Assembly: GCA_963921425.1 (NCBI GenBank)
Contig: OY992840.1
Location: 6,760,501 to 6,824,500 of the forward strand
DNA length: 64,000 nucleotides
Reading direction: 5' to 3'
Source of the DNA: Dryas octopetala
Lineage: Eukaryota; Streptophyta; Magnoliopsida; Rosales; Rosaceae
Positions 23,166-34,925 of the stretch are shown here, piece after piece. The position numbers and the translations under genes are program-made. Position 1 is the stretch's first letter. Each line of letters starts with the position of its first letter. The notes under the pieces were generated by a model. That model was not told the origin of the DNA. It searched no databases and saw only the letters and a program-made list of their open reading frames with translations.

Positions 23166-24997
23166 TGCTTCAAGATAAAGACCTTGTACGTGTCATACGA
23201 TGCGATCGAGTTTCCAACGATCTAAACCATTCATTTTTTAGTTCCCCACTCAAAGATCATTCATGCAAAAAATTAGCTCAATCGGAGATGTAGAAGTTAG
23301 GTAACGGCGATCGAACTTATGAACAATTGTGAATTTTATAATACTAATCAAAAAAGTAGATAAATTCCGATTAAGCTGATTTTTTGCAGAGATGATCTTT
23401 GAGTATGAACTTAAAAAATGAACGGTTCCAATCGTTGAAATCACGTTGTGGTATTCATGATTGTTGAAACAACAAAGTTTCAACGAAATAGTTAATACAA
23501 TTATACTCTTCAAGTTTATGTATATGTAGAAACTCATATATCTATCGTTTTTTCAAAGATTCGAACATTCAGTTTTTAGTCCCCCACTGAAAGATCATCT
23601 ATACAAAAAATTATCTCAATCGAAGATGTATAAGTTAGGTTTAAAGTTTAGGGTGTATGAACGATCGTGGCTTTCATAATAATAATCAAACGGCTAGATG
23701 AATTCCGATTAGGCCGATTTTTTACAAGGATGATGTTTGAATATGAACATAGAACATGAACAGGCTTCGATCGTTGAAATCACGTTGTGGTCTTCACCAT
23801 TATCGAAACCACAAGCTTTGAACAAAAGAGTGAATAAAATTTTAGTCTTCAAGTGTCAAATCCATTCATTTACATGTGGAAGCTACTTCTCGATCATGTT
23901 TTCAACGATCCGAATCATTCTTTTAAAAGTCCCCCACTCAGAGATCATCTATACAAAAAATGACCCTAATCGGAGATGTAGAAATTAGGTATCAGAGTCG
24001 AAGGAATGGATGCTATTTATTTTAATGCCTTTAGGCGACAAAATCAATTATTTCGTCGCCCAAAGAGTCTTTAGGTGACGAAATGTTCAATTGCCTAAAG
24101 TGTGAAATTTTGGCGGGGCTTAATGGAGCCTTAAAATTTCACACTTTAGGCAACAAAATGTTTTTCATCACCTAAAGCCTCTTTAGGCAACAGAACCATT
24201 GATTTCGTCGCCTAAAGTTTTCGGGATTTAATCCCTTTTTTCCTTCTCTTTTCTGGTTCTAAACACTTCTCATTTCTCTTCTCTGTAGCTTTCATCTCCC
24301 AGCTCGGCCCCTAGCATTCGATCTCCCCTCTCTCTGGCCACCCCTCTCTTTGAGCACCCTCTCTCATCTCTTTCTCTCTCACTGGAACCCCCCCACCCCC
24401 GGCCTCGATCCTCCCTTTCTCTCTCACAAAACCCACCCCGGCTACCCCACCTTCCAATCTGCTCCCTGCTCCCACTCCCCCTCTCACCGGAACCAACCCC
24501 ACCTCCTCCCACCCACCCCACTCGAACCCAGCTAACACAAAACCCAAATCTCACCCGAACCCAGCATACCCAAATCCCACCCCCCCTCACCAGAACCCAC
24601 CCCACCCAAACCCAACTAACCCCAAAACTAAATCCCACTCGAACCCAGAAAACCCAACCAGAAATCCCACCTGAAACCAATTCTTGGATCCACGTAACCA
24701 AAAGGTCTATGAAATATAAACGACCTTAAGGCTCAGAAAAACCCTAAAAATAATATTAAGAGTGTTAGCCAAAAGTGTGGGAGAGAGATTAAGATCTAAA
24801 TAGAGATAGTTCGTGTGATTATTATAATTTTTTCTTGAAATTAGTGAAATCTATTATTGCTCGCCATGGAAAGTAGGCAAATTGCGCGCCTAACCACATT
24901 AATTTTGGTGTACGGGTTGTTCTTTTGCTTGTTTGCGCTACTTAATTTCTTCTTTGCTAGAATTTCATCATACTCCATCAAAAACAAGATTCGTAGG
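23166..24997 (+). repeat. Large tandem duplication, copy 1 (1.83 kb), probable transposon-derived unit
   Basis: Repeated at 25030-26829. In order it holds: three diverged modules of about 345 bp (phase marks near 23225, 23565 and 23913), at least the first two carrying a motif and its inverse; a hairpin at 24029-24217; a pyrimidine- and CCCACC-rich tract at about 24240-24680; and a tail ending ACAAGATTCGTAGG. No transposase or other protein is encoded; the minus frame at 24270-24701 is a by-product of the C-rich tract. Class is unknown. Confidence 0.8.
24029..24217. repeat. Hairpin of TTTAGGCGACGAAAT-type modules, copy 1
   Basis: About 189 bp whose halves are inverted: CTTTAGGCGAC near the left edge pairs with GTCGCCTAAAG at the right, and AGTGTGAAATTTT near the centre pairs with AAAATTTCACACTTTAGG. 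Several short GCCTAAAG/CTTTAGG modules recur within. Such modules resemble subterminal repeats of some plant DNA transposons (CACTA type), but no CACTA ends were confirmed. Confidence 0.75.
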
Positions 24998-25029
24998 CGT
25001 CATACGATGCGATCGAGTTTGCTTTTTTG

Positions 25030-26829
25030 TGCTTCAAGATAAAGACCTTGTACGTGTCATACGATGCGATCGAGTTTTCAACGATCTAAACCATTCATTT
25101 TTTAGTTCCCCACTCAAAGATCATTCATGCAAAAAATTAGCTCAATCAGAGATGTAGAAGTTAGGTAACGGCGATCGAACTTATGAATGATTGTGAATTT
25201 TCTAATACTAATCGAACAAGTAGATGAATTCCGATTATGCTGATTTTTTGCAGGGATGATCTTTGAGTATGAACTTAAAAAATGAACGGTTCCAATAGTT
25301 GAAATCACGCTGTGTATTCATATATCTATCGTTTATGTATATGTAGAAACTCATATATCTATCGTTTTTTCAAAGATCCAAACATTCAGTTTTTAGTCCC
25401 CCACTGAAAGATCATCCATACAAAAAATTATCTCAATCGAAGATGAATAAGTTAGGTTTAAAGTTTAGAGTGTATGAACGATCGTGGCTTTCATAATAAT
25501 AATCAAACGGCTAGATGAATTCCGATTAGGCCGATTTTTTACAAGGATGATGTTTGAATATGAACATAGAACATGAACAGGCTCCGATCGTTGAAATCAC
25601 GTTGTGGTCTTCACCATTATCGAAACAACAAGGTTTGAACAAAAGAGTGAATAAAATTTTAGTCTTCAAGTGTCAAATCCATTCATTTACATGTGGAAGC
25701 TACTTCTCGATCATGTTTTCAACAATCTGAATCATTCTTTTTAAAGTCCCCCACTCAGAGATCATCTATACAAAAAATGACCCTAATCGGAGATGTAGAA
25801 GTTAGGTATCATAGTCGAAGGAATGGATGCTATTTATTTTAATGCCTTTAGGCGACAAAATCAATTATTTCGTCGCCAAAAGAGTCTTTAGGTGACGAAA
25901 TGTTCCATTGCCTAAAGTGTGAAATTTTGGCGGGGCTTAATGGAGCTTTAAAATTTCACACTTTAGGCAACAAAATGTTTTTCATCACCTAAAGCCTTTT
26001 TAGGCGACAGAACCATTGATTTCGTTGCCTAAAGTTTTCGGGATTTAATCCCTTTTTTCCTTCTCTTTTCTGGTTCTAAACACTTCTCATTTCTCTTCTC
26101 TGCAGCTTTCATCTCCCAGCCCCATAGCATTCAATCTCCTCTCTCTCCGGCCACCCCCCGTCTTTGAGCACCCTCTCTCATCTCTTTCTCTCTCACTGGA
26201 ACCCACCCCACCCCGGCCTCGATCCTCCCTTTCTCTCTCACAAAACCCACCCCGGCTACCCCACCTTCCAATCTGCTCCCTGCTCCCTGCTCCCACTCCC
26301 CTCTAATCGGAACCAACCCCACCTCCTCCCACCCACCCCACCCCACCCGAACCCAGCTAACACAAAACCCAAATCCCACCCGAACCGAGCATACCCAAAT
26401 CCCACCCCCCCTCACCAGAACCCACCCCACCCCACCCGAACCCAGCTAACCCCAAAACCAAATCCCACTCGAACCCAGAAAACCCAACCAGAAATCCCAC
26501 CTGAAACCAATTCTTGGATCCACGTAACCAAAAGGTCTATGAAATATAAATACGACCTTAAGGCTCAGAAAAACCCTAAAAATAACATTAAGAGTGTTAG
26601 CCAAAAGTGTGAGAGAGAGATTAAGATCTAAATAGAGAGAGTTCGTGTGATTATTATAATTTTTTCTTGAAATTAGTGAAATCTATTACTGCTCGCCATG
26701 GAAAGTAGGCAAATTGCACCCCTAACCACATTAATTTTGGTGTACGGGTTGTTCTTTTGCTTGTTTGTGCTACTTAATTTCTTCTTTGCTAGAATTTCAT
26801 CATACTCCATCAAAAACAAGATTCGTAGG
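25030..26829 (+). repeat. Large tandem duplication, copy 2 (1.80 kb)
   Basis: Same modules in the same order as 23166-24997, with scattered substitutions and a shortened part near 25310-25340. The 32 bases between the copies (24998-25029) repeat CATACGATGCGATCGAGTTT from inside the unit, which suggests unequal exchange or replication slippage made the tandem. The hairpin is at 25846-26034 and the C-rich tract at about 26200-26490. Confidence 0.82.
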
Positions 26830-28439
26830 GGATTGAATCACTCATAGTGTTTTAATGAAACAGTTTAATATTGTACGTTTACATGATCTGGATACAGTAA
26901 TTAATCCATTTTCTAGACCACTAAAGAATGAAAAATATATAAGCATAAATTTTATATATAAAATATCCAGTAACTTTTAAATAAAAGATAATCCCAGTAA
27001 CTTTAAAGCAGCATGAAAGTGGACATGCACCGTGGTACTTTGCTCATCATCATTGCTGCCTCCATGGAAGTGGCCATTAGGATGCTGTACACTACCATAA
27101 ACAACTCTTATGAACTTTAGTTACATTTGATTGTTGTAAATTAATTATTAATTGAATACATTCATGGAAATGTACACCTGTACAAATTAATGTTTATCTG
27201 TGGGGGCATATATATTCCACTGCTCTTGATCATTATATATATATATAGAAGGTGACAACTGATTAATTAAATCATTATGGGTAAGCATAGATCGAAAAAT
27301 TAATTATATAATTTATATTGTTAGATCATATGACCCGGTCAGCTCATATATTTTAGTCCAAGTTTTCTGTTAATTAAAATCCAATTAAGAACACTTGCCC
27401 TATTTTATTTACTTAATTTGGTGAGGTTAGATCAATGCCTATGTTCTAACTACCTTTTCATGTTTTCCAAACTTCTCTATCTATCCGGCTATAAGCATTC
27501 ACAGTACCAACCTATTTAATTATCCATGGCTACTGATATTATATCACTTGATGGTTATTGAACATTCACAGCTCCAACCTATAACAAAAACAAAGGATTA
27601 CTTGCACGTACAGGGTGAAGATATATAAGGCTTGGGGTTTAGATCCAAACCAAAGATGGATCCTGCAGTAATTAATACGTACATTGCTGAAGTGCCTAAC
27701 TATATAAGGCTAGCTCATTCATGAAGTGAAAGGAACAAAGTCAAAGAAGAAAGTAAAAGAGGTATTACAAACACAATAAATTAGAAGATCTCTGCTCGAT
27801 CCATCATCCATTACATATATACATATAAACAACAGGCAGCAAAATTGCGTTACAAATTTAAGGTAATGCTTTATGTTGGAGTATATTATTTACCAAACCT
27901 TTATTATATAGGAGAATCTGTTAAATCTGTAATGTAGTTACACGACCAAAATAAAATTTAAATAATGTCAAAACAGATCGAGAATTCATTACCCTTTAAT
28001 ATAGGGTATATGCAAAGGGCTGCTCTCGTAATTGCCAAAGGTTATATATCCACAAAGCTAAAGAGAGAAGACATGCATCTCTTAACTCGCTTCTCATTAC
28101 CTTTTTAGAGGACATGCAATGTTAATTAGGTTGCCAGATTCTCAATGTTTTCACTATTCATTTCTTAACCTAAATATATAATTAATGTGGCCTGAGAATC
28201 CACTTAAGAGGAATATTGTATCCTTCAGTGCTTTAAGGAATCAAATGAAATTCCATGATGATTTAGTATGTTTCATCCATATATCTGGAGTACTGATTTC
28301 AATATCGGATACAAAAACAACCATTTTGATCTTGAGCAGTATCTTGCATATATAAACAATATTCCAAATGGAGAATATTAATATATAATTGAAGTCAATG
28401 GAAATCACATTAATTATTATAATACTTTATATATATATA
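26830..28439. other. AT-rich intergenic DNA
   Basis: No coding frames of note. Contains TA-rich runs (near 27230) and no delimited element that I could support. The sequence TAGTG directly after the duplicated unit (26845-26849) was considered as a CACTA end without a partner. Confidence 0.5.
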
Positions 28440-28449
28440 TATAAATTTA

Positions 28450-28815
28450 CAGAAATTCTTACGGACACATGTTTTATGGCCTTTTTTTCACCATTTAATC
28501 TTAAACTTGGCAAAATTCAACTATTTAGGATATAAATCATCAATCGAGACCTATTTTTTGGTTTTTACTCTCATGATTTTGAGTTCTAGCTAGCTCGTTT
28601 CTCTATTAGAATTTAGGTTTTAACTCCCAAGTTTTAGACTACCGCCCAAATTCTAAGTTAAAACCTAAAATATAACCTCGAACAATAATTCTATACCTTA
28701 AAATATAAAACCCTATACCCTAACGTGTTGAAACCTGTAAAAAATAACCTAAAAAACAACAAAATGTCATAAAAACACCCATGTCCGTTCTTTAACGTCC
28801 TCCAGAGAATTTGTG
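28450..28815 (+). mobile_element. Mutator-like MITE, 366 bp
   Basis: Begins CAGAAATTCTTACGGAC; the opposite end, reversed, begins CACAAATTCT. A perfect 10-bp repeat TATAAATTTA flanks it at 28440-28449 and 28816-28825. TIR similarity is limited to the outer bases plus a weaker match further in (ACGGACACATG against ACGGACATGGG). AT-rich flanks make chance agreement more likely, so confidence is moderate. Confidence 0.6.
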
Positions 28816-28825
28816 TATAAATTTA

Positions 28826-29300
28826 TAAATATGTATATATTCAGTTCATTGTCCATACATATGACGAAAAGCAGCTTGTTTCATAGCGAAGTATATATAG
28901 AGGCTGCAGTGACTTATTTAAACAAAAATAATGGTTAGTGGCCGGAAGTGGTTTCTCAAGTGTGATATTCCATAGTATTGTTGAATTATTATATAATGAG
29001 AGGATTATTCGCATATTACATATATATATATATCTGGAGCACCTACCTAGCTACTGTTCTAGTTGATCAGCTAGCTGCATTAATTAATGACTAGCTCTTT
29101 GGCTCTCTACAGATAGAAAATTATGGTGTACGTGCAAACATGATAGAATAGCCTCCGATCCGATTCCATTGAGGCCAAGTACTGAAGGGAAAAGTTACTT
29201 ACATCTAAACGTAAAGGACTCAATTTGTACATGCTAAAGCTCTAGAAATTAATTAATCAACAATGCTTAATTTGTAGAGCCTAATAAGCATATATATATA
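28826..29300. other. AT-rich spacer with TA repeats
   Basis: Includes short (TA)n runs near 29020 and 29290. No gene or delimited element recognised. Confidence 0.5.
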
Positions 29301-29310
29301 TATATATCAT

Positions 29311-29711
29311 CAGGTTCCTTCTATTGAGGTATACCTCAACTTATTTATGTTGAGGTATGACTTTGTTGGGGCCCACACGAGTCGTTTTGTGACGATCCGA
29401 ACCGTTCGCAAGGATCATCTTCATTGATAGATCATCCTTGCAAAATATTAGTCAAATCTGAAATCATTTGTCTATCTAACTTTGATAAAACAAATGAACG
29501 GTTTCATCGAAAATATTTTGTTCGTCCATTTATTTGATCAAAGTTAGATAGGCAAATGATTTCCGATTTGGCTAATTTTTTGCAAGGATGATCTATCAAT
29601 GGAGATGTAAAAAATGAATGGTTCGGATTGACACAAAACGACTCGTGTGGGCCTCAATAGGGTATACCTCAACATAAATAAGTTGAGGTATACCTCAATA
29701 GAAGGAGTCTG
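29311..29711 (+). mobile_element. Mutator-like foldback MITE, 401 bp
   Basis: The ends CAGGTTCCTTCTATTGAGG and CCTCAATAGAAGGAGTCTG are inverted with two mismatches, and the TIR continues through ATACCTCAACTTATTTATG. A 10-bp repeat TATATATCAT flanks it at 29301-29310 and 29712-29721. The interior is also palindromic: ATCATCCTTGCAAAATATTAG pairs with the later TTGCAAGGATGAT. It shares the motif found in the 23-27 kb modules. No coding capacity. Confidence 0.85.
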
Positions 29712-29721
29712 TATATATCAT

Positions 29722-31266
29722 TGCTAATCATGCATGAAGAGGGTTAGCTACTTACACATTTATTACATTGATGATATATGCATATGCAATAGCATTGTAC
29801 TTAATTCATCAATGTCACAAATTAATCAAGGAGGATAATTATATGGATAAGACTTCATTCAAGTTAGCAAATGTATGCGATTCAGGAGAGAGATATGGAT
29901 AACTTCATACACTACTCCACTTCCTACCCAAATGGGTTTCCAGAAACGTCAAGTATATAGTTAATTAAAAAGTGTTGGAACCTGAGTATAATAACTCAGA
30001 AACATCAACAAGTTAATTAGTAGTGTTTCAAGCCGATCACCATATATAACTAATTAAAATGAATGAGCTAGCTACACTATATATTAGTATTCTGGCCTAT
30101 TAATTCTCATCTCAGTCACCAAGAATATATCCCAAACCTATTGAGACTATATAGTAGCTCTGGGAAGCACTGATTTTTCCATTAGAGTATTTTTAATTAG
30201 TTGGAGCGTAAGGTGTAACTTGTGAGTAACGTACCAAATATTGGTCCAATTTCAAAATTTACTTATATATCCAAGAAAGAAGTAGTACTAGTAGAGTCTA
30301 TAAGTAGAAGAAACATATATGTAATTTGCTTATTTTTCGAATTTATATCTTATAATCATATATATGTTATCTAGCTAGTAAAATCTTGTTGAATGCTAGT
30401 TCATAAAAGGACTCGAATATATATGTACTTAGAGAAGTCAGCATGAACATCAATGTAACTTGAGTTAACTAGACACCAACACATCAATTATTCTACTTCC
30501 CTCGAACTTAAATATTATTTATTTGTTAATTATATATAGTGTTGCTTATTTATTAATATTAATTTCATGAAAACAATGCAAAAAAACAGAATACCAAGTC
30601 ACAGATCCTACAAGATTTAGTTGAAATTAATGTTTAACAATGTAGTCATAGAATAGAAAACTATTCTGGTACTGAAAGAGTGAAAGGTGACAACATTATA
30701 TCTGCTCTAAACACAAAAAATTAATGAAGTTAAAAAAAGCATAACTTGAAACAGAAGGCAATTATATGAAGACTGTGAAGTGGATCTGCTAGCATAATTA
30801 TAGTAACCCCTAAATTTCAGGGACTGGATGCCATTTTCTAAATGCAGAAATAATTAATTGCTAGCTATAGAGAGTAGAGAGCTTAATGTTTAAAGCTGAA
30901 TCCTCAAACCGTTCCTTATAAAGAAAAAGTAAGAGTACTTCCCGGCCACCATCATCAACAACACTCTTTCCAGAAATCCAAGAGACCCATCCAAAAAAAC
31001 AAAAAACAAAAAAGAAGAAGAAGTGGATCGAAATGAAAAACATCATGAGAACTACAACATCAACAGTAGCTAGTAGCTAGCAAATTAAGAAGATCAAATT
31101 AACATGGTCATGATGATAACTAGCTAGTCCATGAAATTTGCTGACCTTTTTTTTTTTTTTTAATCTCGAACAAAGCTCATCTCATCCAATGCAATTACCT
31201 AATCAGCAGCCCTCCAAATCCACAACACCATCTCAAGAAGTTAAAACCGATAACCCACTTATGATG
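29722..31266. other. Intergenic DNA and 3' flank of the type I AHL gene
   Basis: AT-rich. The stretch just below 31267 is the likely 3' UTR of the minus-strand AHL gene, including an A/T run at about 31147-31162. No gene recognised; the minus frame at 30861-31046 has no support. Confidence 0.5.
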
Positions 31267-32169
31267 TCAATGTTCAAAATGGTGGGGACGAGCCCCCGAG
31301 TTTCCACCACCACCACCTCCCCACCCATCAATTGGTAACTGAACGTTCTGCATATTGAGCGGCAAATTGAAGAAGGGGAGCCCCGAAGACGGGTCCGGAA
31401 AAGGGTTGTTCCCAACACCTCCGCCGTCACCGCCACCACCGCTACCGCCACCGCCCGAGCCCTGGGATGCGACCGGGGGATGTATCTGCAACTGTTCCTC
31501 CTCATCCAAAGGCAACCTCTCGTAAGCAACATTAGTAAACGAAGACGCGATCACGATCACCGGCCCCGCGGCGGTCAACTCCCCCACAACACTGCCTCCC
31601 ACCACCTGGCCCTGCCCGCCGGCCAAGAATATGGTCAAACTCGTCGCGCCGGGCGGGGCCGGTGGAGGCAGAAAGGACCCAGAAAGTGATAGTATCTCAA
31701 ACCTTCCATGAAGGGTTACTACAGCTCCGGCTGCTGCCGGCTGCCGCAAGCTCACATTGGTGACCGTGCCGCTGCCGGACAAAATACAGATCCCCCGCTG
31801 CCGGCGGCGAGCATACGTGGCCACGCAGTCGAAGACGTCGCAGCCGTTCCCAACCTCCAGAATATGCGCTCTGAGAGTGTTTGCACTCTCTCTTGTAATA
31901 ATCACAGGCGGTTTTGCCTTGTTTTTGGATCCGGGAGGCCTGCCTCGTGGCCTGCGGGCCACCATGTCGCCTGACCCCGCTGCGTTGAAAGCAGCGAGGT
32001 CGAGGCCTTGGTGCTGACCACCATCTTCGTGGTGCTGGTCGGCGGAGATTTGACCATCTTGATCTTCGGAGTCATGATGAGTTTGTTGGTTTGGTCTTTG
32101 GAGGTGCAAGTCTGACCTGTGGAGCTGATGAACGTAGCGAGGAGTTGAGCCTAAATCCAAACCAGCCAT
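31267..32169 (-). CDS. AT-hook motif nuclear-localized (AHL) protein, type I, intronless
   Basis: A 300-aa single-exon protein starting [15 protein letters not shown]; the frame is open ten codons further upstream, but this ATG matches the family N-terminus. One AT-hook, [13 protein letters not shown], lies at 72-84. The PPC/DUF296 domain spans about 96-220 with GRFEIL at 155-160, the motif needed for AHL protein interaction, and the ending [11 protein letters not shown]. The tail is Gly-rich and ends RPHHFEH. A single type I hook and no introns mark clade A; the order of motifs and the MAGLDLG start resemble Arabidopsis AHL23/AHL24. Clade A members (SOB3/ESCAROLA kin) repress hypocotyl and petiole growth and affect flowering and defence; that role is inferred here. 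The CDS is much richer in G+C than its flanks, as is common for these genes. Confidence 0.95.
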   Translation of the reverse strand: MAGLDLGSTPRYVHQLHRSDLHLQRPNQQTHHDSEDQDGQISADQHHEDGGQHQGLDLAAFNAAGSGDMVARRPRGRPPGSKNKAKPPVIITRESANTLRAHILEVGNGCDVFDCVATYARRRQRGICILSGSGTVTNVSLRQPAAAGAVVTLHGRFEILSLSGSFLPPPAPPGATSLTIFLAGGQGQVVGGSVVGELTAAGPVIVIASSFTNVAYERLPLDEEEQLQIHPPVASQGSGGGGSGGGGDGGGVGNNPFPDPSSGLPFFNLPLNMQNVQLPIDGWGGGGGGNSGARPHHFEH

Positions 32170-32345
32170 GGACACATCAAAAAGAAAAACAGAAAACAAG
32201 GAGGAAAATATTAAAAATGTTTTCTATAAAATAGTGTTTTAAGAAACTGATGATCGAGCAAATTAAAAACTGTTTTTGTTTTTCTGCTTTTGTTTATTTT
32301 ATGGAAGTGGGAAAATTATATATAAAGAAAATAATGAAGGGAAAA

Positions 32346-32388
<43 letters not shown>

Positions 32389-32580
32389 TGCTCCGGTACT
32401 AGAAGTTTTAGAGTTGAATATATAAGAAGAGATTTAAAGAAAACAAAAACTAACAACGACAACAAGAACAAGAGAGATCGAGTGCAGAGAAAGGGAAGGG
32501 AAGAAGAGGAGGGAGAGAGAGAGGTATGAGGTGGAGTGGGGGCGACAAGGACTCAAAACGCAGTCATTTCTCTCGCACCA
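32170..32580 (-). promoter_or_regulatory. Promoter and leader of the type I AHL gene
   Basis: On the minus strand the order is a purine/pyrimidine-rich block (32460-32525), a weak TATATA near 32418, a (CT)19 run (32349-32386) and a further TATATAA-like stretch at about 32316-32324, then the ATG at 32169. Either TATA-like site could be used; if the upper one, the CT run lies in the leader, as in the other AHL gene. Confidence 0.4.
32349..32386 (+). repeat. (GA)19 microsatellite upstream of type I AHL
   Basis: Perfect dinucleotide run, read as CT on the gene's coding strand, 180 bases before its ATG. Confidence 0.9.
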
Positions 32581-34009
32581 AAAGTTTAAATATACAATGT
32601 TAAATAATAATTTGTGCTAACTGCTAAGTTTATATATTGATTTCTTATTCTGAGGAAGAAGGCAATGGTTGCAAGCATGACTCTCAGGTCTTGGAGCGTG
32701 AAGTGAAAACGCCATTTTCAAAACTATGTGTGGGAACTGGGAAGAATTATATTTATTATTTATTCTCACATATTTTGGTTTTCGAATTTTCAATTTTGGA
32801 TTAAGAAAACCTGTTTATCAAACCAAAAAATTTGGTCAGGTTATAAAAACAACTACAAATAGCATTCTTAATATCTATGCATGCATTTGATGTTGATATG
32901 GTATTTATATATATCAAAATGTGCAATATTATAAAATATATCTAGATGAAAGTTTAAAATACAAGTATATATATGATCGATCAGCAAATGATCTAGACTG
33001 TATTAAGCTCAACTCTTAAGAAAATTATCAGAGTTGAGCTCAATTCAATTGAACTTCTTAGTCTGATAAGCCAAACTCTAATTTGATTTCAATTTTCTAA
33101 TAACTATTGATGTACATAATAAAATCTTATTCTCTTTTCTATTTATGGTCGAAACGACACGGCTTTAAATTTTAAGATTGATTTAGCGTTGATAATTTAA
33201 TTGAAATTTACAGTGTTAGAGTTCGAATAAAATGAATGCCTAAAAAGGATAGTTTTGATTGACTATAAGCATAATATCCACATAGAACGTATATAAGTAG
33301 AGGACATGTATATATTTCAATTTTGGACACACAAAAGTACACTAGAGTATGAATCGGCACTTTTAGAAGAAAAAAACTTAAAAAAGAAAAAATTTAACTC
33401 ATGAACTAGTTATTATAGAGCAAATTTCTTTGATAAGGTGATAAGGGAAATCATATGAATCATGCAATTCTCTAATGTAGTTTTGAACTAGAAAATTAAG
33501 TAATTAGCTAGCTTTAAGATTTGTTAATATATGTTGAATGAGATGTGGCACCAAGAAAATATATTTAAATTAGATGGGTGAGTCCATGACAAATTAAGGA
33601 TAAAGGAGCGTGGGGAAGTGTATTTTAAAAGTTTGTGTGAGATCTAATGATATACATAAACATTTGAGGGAAAGAACCTTAGATGGGGGAAGTGTGTGTG
33701 TGTGGGTGGGGTTATTAGATCATAGATGTGAGATGTTGATGTTGGTCATGGGGTTAGACTTGGGTGCAAAAACTAACCATGGTTAATTAATTCACTTGGA
33801 AAGTTGACTGATGGAGTTGATAAGTTTTTTTTTTTTTTTTGGGCAAAGGAGTTGATGAGTTAGCTTTGAAACGTGAGGGGGGACAAAAATATTGATTTTA
33901 AATTACAAAAACGGGGGACGAATGGGCAAGTGGGAGAAGGTGCTGCGGCGGGTGGGTCCCACTTATTTTGTCTTCTTCCCCCAACCTGGACTGGACTGGA
34001 CGGCCCTCT

Positions 34010-34014
<5 letters not shown>
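32581..34014. other. AT-rich intergenic DNA
   Basis: No gene or delimited element recognised. A T16 run lies near 33825 and the last 100 bases are richer in G+C. Confidence 0.5.

Positions 34015-34073
<59 letters not shown>
34015..34073 (+). repeat. (TC)29 microsatellite
   Basis: Long dinucleotide run. The serine/leucine- and arginine/glutamate-rich frames overlapping it on both strands are by-products of the repeat. Confidence 0.92.
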
Positions 34074-34074
<1 letters not shown>

Positions 34075-34335
34075 GCCAGCCATCTTTGATTGACTGCTTC
34101 GCTTTGTGTAATTGAGTCAATGGGGTGGGCATTTTTGGCCCAACCCGCCCATACCGTCTGAATCGGGTCGGATCGGGGTGAGTGAAAGGAAAGACGGAGG
34201 CCGAAGTAAAAGAGACAAATTGATCGTAAGCGGGTTGGTTGCGAGTTGCAATCAAAAACTGCTTGATTAACTATGTATAATTCAAAAATATTATAAAATT
34301 AATTAGTTAATAAATTAATACAAAATTAATAATTA

Positions 34336-34894
34336 TTTGGGCTTACCACACGATATAATTTCATAATCTGAACTATTCATTTTTTAGGCTCTACTTCAAA
34401 GTAAAAAATCTCTCAAATCAAAAGTTTTTGAGTCATTTTATTATAATAACAACCATTTACATGCTTTTATCGAAACATAATATTAATCTATTTATTTGAT
34501 TACAGTTAGATGACTATAGTTTCCAATTTGATTGATTTTTTGCAATGATAATTTTTGAAGTGGGGCCTAAAATATGGTCGGTTCAGATTATGAGAGTAAT
34601 CATGTGTATAAGGGTGGGCATCAACCCGTCCGAGCCGACGCTCCAACCAACCCGCCGATCAAAAAATTTTAAGCCGACCCAACCTGATAGACGCCTACTC
34701 GATTTCGGGTTCTGTCCTCCACCGACTGTTAGCACCCTAGCCGACCCGAGAGAGAAAGTATGATAGATACCCAGGCGAGAGAAAGATAGAGACCCAGGCA
34801 AAAGAGAGTGACAGAGTGCCATTTTTTTTCAGTGAGACAAAGAGAAATAGAGACCCAAGCGAGACAGGGAGATAGAGACCCAGGAGAGAGAGAA

Positions 34895-34925
<31 letters not shown>

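Noticed and set aside
24270-26631. Long Trp/Gly/Arg-rich and Pro-rich frames (minus 24270-24701, minus 26131-26430, plus 26164-26631)
   Set aside because: They are translations of the C-rich low-complexity tract present in both copies of the tandem duplication; no domain and no start context.
23166-26849. CACTA transposon spanning the tandem duplication
   Set aside because: The GCGACGAAA modules are suggestive and TAGTG occurs at 26845-26849, but no CACTA start with a matching 3-bp duplication was found at the left side.
31233-32017. Plus-strand and alternate-frame ORFs over the type I AHL gene
   Set aside because: Shadows of a G+C-rich gene whose minus frame has an intact AT-hook and PPC domain.
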